From NCBI GenBank assembly GCA_017447005.1, contig JAFSOM010000225.1, positions 1 to 22,678 of the forward strand: DNA of 22,678 nt, in the 5' to 3' direction. Of this stretch, positions 7,980 to 13,890 are shown one piece after another. Position 1 is the stretch's first letter, and every line of letters begins with the position of its first letter. The stretch comes from Oscillibacter sp. Its GTDB lineage: Bacteria > Bacillota > Clostridia > Oscillospirales > Oscillospiraceae. The notes under the pieces are model-generated. The model searched no databases, was not told where the DNA came from, and saw only the letters and a list, made by a program, of their open reading frames with translations. The position numbers were made by a program, and so were the translations under genes.

Positions 7980-8669
7980 ATGAGCGACACGAAAGCCAAG
8001 ATTATTTCTTCCTTAATAAAGGGAATATGCGGCGTAATTGGTGCCGTTATTGCCCTTGTGCCTCAAATCATCACCTTACAACGGGAAAATTCTGCGTTGA
8101 CAGAGCAAAACGACGCTTTACGTCAAGTTGAGGAGCGTTATGAGACGGCACAAGCCAATTATGAAGCGGCCCTTGCGGAAATTGAGGAAAAAGACACGGA
8201 AATTTCCGCATTGAAGGAACAACTGAATCAAAAGCCCTCTTCCTCTTCTGTTTTGGCTGAGGAAATAAATGAGGATGAGGTTCCTTATTTAGTGAATAAA
8301 TTATCCGTAAAGTATGATGGCTCTAACAGTTCCCATTATGTGGGAGCTCTTTTGCGTACACATTATGGCCTCTCTTATGACAAAAACGCTTATGCGCTTT
8401 GGGAGCCTAAGTCGAAATACAAAACAATGTCATTTACGATTCGCTCCAACGGAAATGACAGTGGCAATGCCACGATGAAAATCGAAGTGTCGAAAGACGA
8501 AATATCGAAAGAGCAAGTCCAATGGGAGCAATCTTATCAGCTACAATGGGATGACCCGCCAAGAAATTTTGAGATACCAGTTACGGACGCTAATAAGATA
8601 AGGATGACTTTATCGAAAGTTAATAGCGATATAAGCTACCATGTTTATAATATCCAGTTTTCCGAATAG
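7980..8669 (+). CDS. Membrane-anchored coiled-coil protein with a possible NPCBM-like C-terminal domain
   Basis: A 229-residue protein of unknown function. A short polar N-terminus is followed by one membrane segment (about 12-31), a heptad-rich coiled coil (about 34-90, with repeated ENSAL/QNDAL/EERYE patterns) and a beta-rich C-terminal domain (about 100-229). The C-terminal pattern, in which a ligand-facing segment is followed by SKYKTMSFTIRSN and later NKIRMTLSK, recalls the NPCBM carbohydrate-binding module; this is a weak resemblance judged by eye. The gene is visibly more AT-rich than its neighbours and could be a recent acquisition. The start at 7980 is preceded by GGGAGG with eight bases spacing; a start at 7953 would lie before that site. 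A terminator lies on each side, so it is probably transcribed alone. Confidence 0.75.
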   Translation: MSDTKAKIISSLIKGICGVIGAVIALVPQIITLQRENSALTEQNDALRQVEERYETAQANYEAALAEIEEKDTEISALKEQLNQKPSSSSVLAEEINEDEVPYLVNKLSVKYDGSNSSHYVGALLRTHYGLSYDKNAYALWEPKSKYKTMSFTIRSNGNDSGNATMKIEVSKDEISKEQVQWEQSYQLQWDDPPRNFEIPVTDANKIRMTLSKVNSDISYHVYNIQFSE

Positions 8670-8722
8670 CCCGCATTGCGTCACGCGCCGCGCCGGAAAA
8701 CAGCTTTTATACGCGAAATCAC

Positions 8723-8763
8723 ACGGGGGACAGGCGAACATTCGTCTGTCCCCGTCGCGTTTT
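8723..8763. terminator. Convergent hairpin terminator
   Basis: ACGGGGGACAGGCG and CGTCTGTCCCCGT form a stem of about 12 bp with one bulge around a short loop (8723-8755), followed by CGCGTTTT. It lies between the plus-strand coiled-coil gene and the minus-strand thioesterase gene and may serve both. Confidence 0.65.
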
Positions 8764-8778
8764 ATGCAATTGCGGACA

Positions 8779-9192
8779 TTAATGGATTTCCAGCTTTTCC
8801 GGGAGCAGAAAGAAACTGAACGTTCCGCTTCCGAGCAGTTGTCCGCGCTGGTCGGTGACTTTCACCTCAAAAACGGCGGTCGTCTTGCCGTGATGAAGTA
8901 CGTTCGCCTCCGCCGTGAGAATATCGCCGGGACGGGCGGCGCGGAAATAGTGATAGGACGAATCCATCGTGACCGTTTTGTAGCCGTAGGTATAGGCGGC
9001 GGAACCGCAGACGCTGTCGGCGAGGGTGACGTACACGCCGCCGTGGGCGTAGCCGAGGGGGTTCGTATCGTCCGCGCCGACGGTCTTACGCGCCAGCGCG
9101 TAACCCTCCCGCAGTTCCTCCAGCACGACGCCGACACGCGTACTGAAATGGTTGTACTTGTTGCGATATTCAATCAATTTCTCAAAATCCAT
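8779..9192 (-). CDS. PaaI family (hotdog-fold) acyl-CoA thioesterase
   Basis: A 137-residue single-domain hotdog thioesterase expected to hydrolyse acyl-CoA or aryl-CoA esters in the cytoplasm, usually as a tetramer. The signature is clear: Asn44, then YAHGGVYVTLAD (49-60) with His50-Gly51-Gly52 at the oxyanion position and Asp59 in the position of the catalytic acid, and a C-terminal beta region GSGTFSFFLL. The reading frame stays open upstream to 9438, but the ATG at 9192 gives the normal family length and has AGGAGAG nine bases upstream. It follows the DUF2156-GNAT gene on the same strand after 118 bases with no obvious terminator, so the two may be co-transcribed. The substrate cannot be told. 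Confidence 0.9.
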   Translation of the reverse strand: MDFEKLIEYRNKYNHFSTRVGVVLEELREGYALARKTVGADDTNPLGYAHGGVYVTLADSVCGSAAYTYGYKTVTMDSSYHYFRAARPGDILTAEANVLHHGKTTAVFEVKVTDQRGQLLGSGTFSFFLLPEKLEIH

Positions 9193-9310
9193 GGCGTAAC
9201 TCTCCTGACGTTCTATGATAATCGGCCCGCGCCGGAATCGGACAAGCGTTTCGGGATAGGCGGAATCAGACAGCGTTACGAAACAGTCGGATGTTTCAAG
9301 ACGGGCGGAA

Positions 9311-10714
9311 TCAGACGAGTTTTTCAAAGTAAAAGAAGGTTTCGTCCTCCCCGGAGCGGCGCATACAGGACGAGAGCATTTTGTAGGACGCGTGATTTTC
9401 CTTGAAACACTTTGCGAGTACGCGGCTGAGGTGGACATCGTACAGGCCCCACTCCGCGACGGCGGCGAACGCTTCCGTACCGTAACCGTACCCCGCGAAC
9501 GCCGGACTGACGCGGCACCCTAATTCCGCGCTCCCGCGACAGTCGAAGTTATACAGCACCGCCTCCCCGATAAACTTTCCGTCCAGACGCACGGCGAAGT
9601 TGACCGCCAGACGCTTTTCAAAGTCCCGTTGCGCCACGTCATAGAAACTGCGGAGCGTGACGGGGCCTTTTAATCCGCCCACGTCGTCATAGCCCCACCA
9701 ACGGTTGCGGTTTTCGTCAAGGACTAATTCGTTATAGGCGGGAATATCGTCTTCCGTAAACGCCGAGAGCGTCAGACGCGCCGTTTTGAGTTCCGGAATC
9801 GCTTGCACGTGGCGCAAGAGTTCGTTTTGCGGCTCAAAGCAGTATTTCGGAGCTAACTTGATGGGGCCGTATTGCGATTTGGACGTGCGGAGACCGCGGT
9901 CGGCGGCGTCGTCCTCGCGGTTTATCAGGCGGCACCCGTCGCCGAAGGCGTTTGCGAAGGCTTGCACCAGCGCCGGATACACGCCCGTATAGGAATAGAG
10001 CGCCTTTTCCACGTGGATGATGAGCGTACCGCCGCATTTTTCCGCCAAGGCCAGCGCGATGAGCTTTTCGCCGTCGAAGTAGCCGCCCGACACGAACCAA
10101 GGTTTGTCAACGAGTTTCAGCATACGCCTCGCGTAGCCCAGTTCCTTGACGGCCTTTTCGTTATCGCCCTTGGGAAACTCCGCCTCGAAGTCTTGCATAA
10201 ACTGTTCAATCGCGGGGAAGTCGGCGCGGGTCAGCGGACGGAACACGGCGTCGGGCCATCCGGCGCGGAATTTTTTAATGTGGTTGCGCTGTCCGGAGTA
10301 ACGCCGCCCGGAAAACATTTGCAAATCCAGCGGGTCGTAGAGATAATCCCGCCAAGTGCGGATATTGCTCACGCGCACGTAGGGATAGCGGGAGAGCAGA
10401 CGCGCCGCCTTGCTTTCGGGTACCACCGTAATGCGGGGCGCGACGCCGTTGGAGAGGCATTCCCGCTCAATGGCGCATAAGGCGGCGTCCTCGTCGCCGT
10501 CCGGCCCCGCGACGGGGTAATCGAACACCCATTGCCCGTCGTCCTCGTTACGAATGACCAGACATCCGGCAATTTCCGCCCATTGCGGTTTCAGTTTGGC
10601 CCGCCACATCAATTTTGTCCCCAGCGAATACTCGCACAGTTCATAGTCGCAGTTGGCGTAATAACGGCGCAGACGGGCGGCGTCGCGTTGCGTCACGGGT
10701 TTGAATGGAATCAT
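9311..10714 (-). CDS. DUF2156 (phosphatidylglycerol lysyltransferase-like) / GNAT acetyltransferase fusion
   Basis: A 467-residue two-domain protein. Residues 1-300 match the DUF2156/LPG-synthase C-terminal type: MIPFKPVTQRDAARLRRYY at the start, RRYSGQRNHIKKF, and INREDDAADRGLRTSKSQYG, a motif shared by this group. Residues from about 309 form a RimJ/RimL-type GNAT domain starting LKTARLTLSAFTEDD, with the acetyl-CoA loop AGYGYGTEA and KENHASYKML. The first domain resembles aminoacyl-tRNA-dependent transferases but lacks the membrane flippase part of MprF, so the protein should be cytosolic; the second should acetylate an amine. The reactions are inferred from family only. GAGGAGG sits eight bases before the ATG, and a promoter is visible at 10799-10826. 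Confidence 0.85.
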   Translation of the reverse strand: MIPFKPVTQRDAARLRRYYANCDYELCEYSLGTKLMWRAKLKPQWAEIAGCLVIRNEDDGQWVFDYPVAGPDGDEDAALCAIERECLSNGVAPRITVVPESKAARLLSRYPYVRVSNIRTWRDYLYDPLDLQMFSGRRYSGQRNHIKKFRAGWPDAVFRPLTRADFPAIEQFMQDFEAEFPKGDNEKAVKELGYARRMLKLVDKPWFVSGGYFDGEKLIALALAEKCGGTLIIHVEKALYSYTGVYPALVQAFANAFGDGCRLINREDDAADRGLRTSKSQYGPIKLAPKYCFEPQNELLRHVQAIPELKTARLTLSAFTEDDIPAYNELVLDENRNRWWGYDDVGGLKGPVTLRSFYDVAQRDFEKRLAVNFAVRLDGKFIGEAVLYNFDCRGSAELGCRVSPAFAGYGYGTEAFAAVAEWGLYDVHLSRVLAKCFKENHASYKMLSSCMRRSGEDETFFYFEKLV

Positions 10715-10798
10715 AAATCGGGCCTCCTCGGATTCCGGCGCGACAGGCGTTCCCGTCCGTTGCGCGGACGTTTTCGCCGTTGCGCGGCTGGTTCCATA

Positions 10799-10826
10799 AC
10801 TATATCAAATTTCTAGGAAAATGCAA
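10799..10826 (-). promoter_or_regulatory. Promoter for the DUF2156-GNAT gene
   Basis: On the minus strand TTGCAT (10821-10826), a 16-base spacer and TATAGT (10799-10804), about 85 bases upstream of the start codon. Confidence 0.6.
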
Positions 10827-10894
10827 GCCTTTCGGAAAAGAAAACCGGACAGTATGCGCACACGGTTTTTGTCAAATTGCGCGTAATCGAACCC

Positions 10895-10986
10895 CTCCCC
10901 CTGTCCCCCTCCCCTTTCAGGGGCGGGGGAACAAATCTTGAAAACGCTTTCAAATCTTGGTAAATCCCCCCTGAACGGGGGGATTT
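10895..10986. repeat. Dispersed G/C hairpin repeat, two facing copies
   Basis: CCCCCTCCCCTTTCAGGGGCGGGGG forms one hairpin around 10905-10930, with core CCCTTTCAGGGG, the reverse complement of the family core CCCCTGAAAGGG. It is followed by CGCTTTCAAA (10945-10954) and a perfect 10-bp hairpin with arms 10962-10971 and 10977-10986 and loop TGAAC. The second hairpin matches the element at 1-42. The stretch 10827-11087 holds no gene: it consists of this repeat and the next one. Confidence 0.8.
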
Positions 10987-11006
10987 AGGGGGGGGTATGC
11001 TTTATT

Positions 11007-11080
11007 GAGGAAACGCCCCCACCCGGCTCTGTCGGGCCACCCTCCCCCAAAGGGTGAGGGCTTTGAGCGGCGTAACCGTT
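11007..11080. repeat. Dispersed hairpin repeat of the CTGTCGGGCC type, copy 1
   Basis: Contains the hairpin GGCTCTGTCGGGCC (11025-11038) and a second one with C-rich and G-rich arms (11040-11060), then GGCGTAACCGTTCA. The same order of elements recurs at 16868-16940. The first hairpin has a T-G pair where the other copy has C-G, so pairing is kept although the base differs. The copy ends eight bases from the symporter stop codon and may act as that gene's transcript end. Confidence 0.8.
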
Positions 11081-11087
11081 CAAGCAG

Positions 11088-12473
11088 TCATGGTTCCTGT
11101 CCGGCCCGACGCGTGACGCTCAAGACCCGCCCCGTCAGGACGAAAAGCGCAATCACATTCGGAAGCGTCATCAGCAGATTGCAGAAGTCGGCCAGTTCCC
11201 AGACAAGGCCAGTAGAGGTCACCGCGCCAAGAAAGAGGAACAGTAACGCCGCAACGGAGTAGACGGTATTGGAATCGCGTCCGAAAAGGTAAATCATATT
11301 CAGGCGTCCGAACAGATTCCAGTTCAGGATAGTCGACAGCGCGAACACGAACAGACAGCACGCCACGAACACGCCGCCAAATCCGCCGCCGAATACCGAG
11401 CCGAAAGCCGCCTGCGTCAAGTTCTCTTGATTCAGCGTCAGCAGAGCCGCGCCCGTGTACCCTTGCGACAGCGGGCCGTCTCCGGCGTAGAGCGTGACGA
11501 GAATCACCAGCGCGTTGAACGTCAACACGACAAAGGAATCGGCGAATACGCCCATCATGGCGACGACGCCCTGTCCATGCGGGTCGGTTACGTAGGCTTG
11601 CGCGTGGGCGTGGGGAAGGGAGCCTAGCCCCGCCTCATTGGAGAACAGGCCGCGCCTGACGCCCTGACTGACCGCGATTTTCAACGCCGCGCCGAATCCG
11701 CCGCCAATCATCGCCTGCGGCGCGAAGGCGTAACGGAAAATCATCAGAACCGCCCCGGGGAGATAGACAATCCGCGCCAGAAGAATGACAATCCCGCCGA
11801 AGAGGAAGAATCCCGCCGCCGCAGGCGTCAAACGTTCCATCACGGCGACGATACGCCGCGAGCCGCCCAGAAACGCCGCCGCGCAGATTCCCGCCACCGC
11901 CGCGCCCGTCAGCCACGACGGAACGCCGAAGGCGTAACGGAACGTCGCGCCTATGGCGTTGGACTGTACCATCGCGCCGAAGAAGCCTAACGCGAGTACG
12001 GCGGCGACGGCGAAGAAATTCGCTAACGTTTCGCCCTTTTCGCCTTCAAACGCGGCGGCGATATAGTACACCGGGCCGCCCTGATAGTGACGCTCCCGCG
12101 CTTTCGGACGCGTTTGCAACGCGAGGACGGTTTCCGCGTAAACGGTAGCCATACCGAGGAACGAGACAACCCATAACCAGAAAATCGCGCCGGGGCCGCC
12201 CGTGAGAATGGCCCCCGCCGCGCCGATAAGGTTTCCCGCGCCGATTTGCGCCGCGAACGCCGTCAAAAACGCTTGAAAGGGCGTCATGCCGTGCGCGAGA
12301 CGTTCGCCGCGTGTCGCGTAACCCTCCCGCACGCGTCGGACGCCGTCGCGGAAACAGCGGACTTGTACGAAACGGGTCTTGACCGAGTACCAAAGCCCGA
12401 TTCCGATTAACAGGAACATCAACGCGTAATCGGTCAGACAGGCGTTGAGGGACTGTATCAACTTCAAAAGCAT
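11088..12473 (-). CDS. AGCS family sodium:alanine/glycine symporter (AlsT type)
   Basis: A 461-residue polytopic membrane protein that should import alanine or glycine with Na+. The family hallmark GNLIGAAGAILTGGPGAIFW (80-99) lies after the conserved FQAFLTAFAAQIGAG, and later segments GGSRRIVAVMERLTP, SQGVRRGLFSNEAGLGSLPHAHA and WNLFGRLNMIYLFG are typical of the family. About ten hydrophobic segments are present and the length is normal. The start has GGGAGG eight bases upstream. Three 26-bp direct repeats lie 50 to 127 bases upstream between promoter and start, which points to specific regulation. Alanine versus glycine preference cannot be read from sequence. Confidence 0.95.
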   Translation of the reverse strand: MLLKLIQSLNACLTDYALMFLLIGIGLWYSVKTRFVQVRCFRDGVRRVREGYATRGERLAHGMTPFQAFLTAFAAQIGAGNLIGAAGAILTGGPGAIFWLWVVSFLGMATVYAETVLALQTRPKARERHYQGGPVYYIAAAFEGEKGETLANFFAVAAVLALGFFGAMVQSNAIGATFRYAFGVPSWLTGAAVAGICAAAFLGGSRRIVAVMERLTPAAAGFFLFGGIVILLARIVYLPGAVLMIFRYAFAPQAMIGGGFGAALKIAVSQGVRRGLFSNEAGLGSLPHAHAQAYVTDPHGQGVVAMMGVFADSFVVLTFNALVILVTLYAGDGPLSQGYTGAALLTLNQENLTQAAFGSVFGGGFGGVFVACCLFVFALSTILNWNLFGRLNMIYLFGRDSNTVYSVAALLFLFLGAVTSTGLVWELADFCNLLMTLPNVIALFVLTGRVLSVTRRAGQEP

Positions 12474-12493
12474 TCGTTACGCCTCCCGCGCAG

Positions 12494-12517
12494 AAAAAAG
12501 CGGCCTGATAAGCCGTT
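12494..12517 (-). terminator. Possible attenuator hairpin in the symporter leader
   Basis: On the minus strand CGGC, a 7-base loop and GCCG are followed directly by CT and a run of T (six A on the plus strand at 12494-12499), about 20 bases before the start codon. The stem is only 4 bp, so this could be chance. Inside a leader that also carries three direct repeats, a premature terminator would make sense. Confidence 0.3.
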
Positions 12518-12522
12518 CGCCG

Positions 12523-12600
12523 TAATCTGTTTTGCTGACTTTCTACAGTAATCCGTCTTGCTGACTTTTTACCTTAATTTGTCTTACTGACATTCTACCT
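12523..12600 (-). repeat. Three 26-bp direct repeats in the symporter leader
   Basis: The units 12523-12548, 12549-12574 and 12575-12600 are contiguous and have the same length; on the minus strand each contains GTCAGYAARAC followed by a purine-rich stretch and ATTA. Twenty-six bases is about two and a half helical turns. The repeats lie directly downstream of, and slightly overlap, the predicted -10, so they may be protein operator sites or RNA elements. They are in the non-coding leader and not in a reading frame. Confidence 0.85.
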
Positions 12601-12625
12601 TACCATGTCCGCCCTGTGATGTCAA
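12597..12625 (-). promoter_or_regulatory. Promoter for the AGCS symporter
   Basis: On the minus strand a perfect TTGACA (12620-12625), 17 bases, then TAAGGT (12597-12602), which overlaps the edge of the outermost 26-bp repeat. The -10 is imperfect. Confidence 0.5.
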
Positions 12626-12704
12626 GTTTTTTCTTTTTCCGTATTTTTACAGCGGCTTTCCGTCAAGCGCGGTAACGGACGCGCCGCGCCGTCAAAAATT
12701 TCCG

Positions 12705-12733
12705 TTGCTTTTTCAGGAAAACTATGTTATACT
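12705..12733 (+). promoter_or_regulatory. Promoter for the TIR gene pair
   Basis: TTGCTT (12705-12710), a 17-base spacer and TATACT (12728-12733), about 33 bases before the first TIR start codon. It is divergent from the symporter promoter. Confidence 0.65.
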
Positions 12734-12766
12734 GTCCGAAACGGAGACATAGAAAAGGGTGACGCT

Positions 12767-13186
12767 ATGGCGGACGTGTTCATCAGCTATTCCATGGAAA
12801 CCGCGTCGGAGATTGCGCGTGACATCGCCGACGCGCTACAGGCAAGAGGAATTTCTTGCTGGTACGCCGGAAAGCATGAGGAAATCGGAGAATACGCCGA
12901 AGCCATTGTGACGGCGATTGAGAATTGCCGGGTATTTTTGCTTGTGATGAACCGCGCCGCAATTCGTTCTTTTCACGTCAAGACGGAAACGGCGTTCGCG
13001 TTCCGCAGACTGAATAACGACGAAAACATTATCCTTGTCCCGTTCCGGGTGGAGGACTGCTCCCCCACGGAGAATAAAGCGTTGGATTATTACCTTATTC
13101 TACAGGATATTGTAGACGGCTGTCCGCCGGACGCGGAACATATACAAGGTCTCATTCATAGGCTTGCAACAGCGCTGAAAGTTTGA
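12767..13186 (+). CDS. Stand-alone TIR-domain protein 1
   Basis: A 139-residue protein made almost entirely of one TIR domain (TIR_2-like). It begins with the typical first strand MADVFISYS, has the ARGISCWYA segment of strand B and its loop, the third strand CRVFLLVMN, and Glu74 in VKTETAFAF at the position of the catalytic glutamate of TIR NAD-cleaving enzymes. Such domains act as NADases or as scaffold parts in bacterial immunity and signalling; activity here is inferred. There is no attached sensor or effector domain, which is unusual for defence TIRs. AAAAGGG precedes the ATG. A paralogous gene follows after 41 bases on the same strand without a visible promoter or terminator, so both are probably one operon. 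Confidence 0.85.
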   Translation: MADVFISYSMETASEIARDIADALQARGISCWYAGKHEEIGEYAEAIVTAIENCRVFLLVMNRAAIRSFHVKTETAFAFRRLNNDENIILVPFRVEDCSPTENKALDYYLILQDIVDGCPPDAEHIQGLIHRLATALKV

Positions 13187-13227
13187 TTGTCTTTCCATAA
13201 CAACGCCGTCAAGAAAGGAGCGTCTTT

Positions 13228-13857
13228 ATGCCGGATGTATTCATCAGCTATCACGAAAAGAGCGCGGCGGAGTTGGCGCCCCGGATTGCCCGCGCATTGC
13301 AAGACGCCGGAATTTCCTGCTGGTACGCGCCGCCGGAAAATCCGCTCACGGTTTCGTTTACGGAAGAGATTGTGCAAGCCATGGAAGATAGCAAGGTTTT
13401 TTTATTGATACTCAATGAAAAAGCCGTGCATTCCGTGCGCGTAGCCACTGAAACGGCGCTTGCCGTGCGCGGTTTCGACGACGGCAAAAAACGGAAACTG
13501 ATTGCTTTCCGCACGGATAACTGCGATGTCAGCGCCGACTCTCGTATGAGCGCGTTTCTGAACAAATTTTGGATTGTGGACGGCTGTCCGCCAAACGAGG
13601 AAAATATCGGGACGCTCACAATACGGATTCTCCTCACGCTAAAGTCTCGAAAAAAAACAAAGGCCATCAGCAAAATTCCCGTTGCCGTCAAAAAGACGCC
13701 TGTTGCCGCCAAGAAAATGCCGCTTACCCACGTCAAAGGGAAGCGCACGAGAACTGACTTTCAATATGTGTTGAATAAGCGTGGAACAACGGCGCTGAAA
13801 AAATCGAAAAACACAATATCTGTAAAGATTGCGTTAAAAAAGTCTGATTTAACGTAA
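13228..13857 (+). CDS. TIR-domain protein 2 with a basic tail
   Basis: A 209-residue paralogue of the preceding protein. The TIR domain (1-142) begins MPDVFISYH, shares AGISCWYA and VDGCPP with protein 1, and keeps the candidate catalytic glutamate at Glu75 in VATETALAV. Residues 143-209 are a Lys/Ala/Pro/Val-rich tail (VAVKKTPVAAKK) resembling histone-H1-like tails, absent from protein 1; it suggests binding to nucleic acid or a membrane surface. The start has AAAGGAG seven bases upstream. The gene ends at a convergent hairpin before uvrA. No partner genes of known TIR defence systems (Thoeris ThsA, CBASS cyclases, prokaryotic Argonautes) are adjacent. Confidence 0.85.
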   Translation: MPDVFISYHEKSAAELAPRIARALQDAGISCWYAPPENPLTVSFTEEIVQAMEDSKVFLLILNEKAVHSVRVATETALAVRGFDDGKKRKLIAFRTDNCDVSADSRMSAFLNKFWIVDGCPPNEENIGTLTIRILLTLKSRKKTKAISKIPVAVKKTPVAAKKMPLTHVKGKRTRTDFQYVLNKRGTTALKKSKNTISVKIALKKSDLT

Positions 13858-13858
13858 A

Positions 13859-13880
13859 GGGGACGCGGTTTCACGTCCCC
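13859..13880. terminator. Convergent hairpin between the TIR pair and uvrA
   Basis: GGGGACG (13859-13865) pairs with CGTCCCC (13874-13880). A T-rich stretch follows on the plus strand, and TTTACGTT follows on the minus strand. It lies between two converging genes. Confidence 0.65.
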
Positions 13881-13890
13881 TTGCGCTTTT

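Noticed and set aside
9193..9438. Longer start for the thioesterase, adding 82 residues
   Set aside because: The addition overlaps the preceding gene, has no family counterpart, and the ATG at 9192 has its own AGGAGAG.
12523..12600. CRISPR array or coding minisatellite
   Set aside because: Units are contiguous 26-mers without unique spacers and lie in no reading frame; they are direct repeats in a leader.
12474..12625. Glycine riboswitch upstream of the AGCS symporter
   Set aside because: Such riboswitches often precede this family, but the conserved glycine aptamer core was not found in this short leader.
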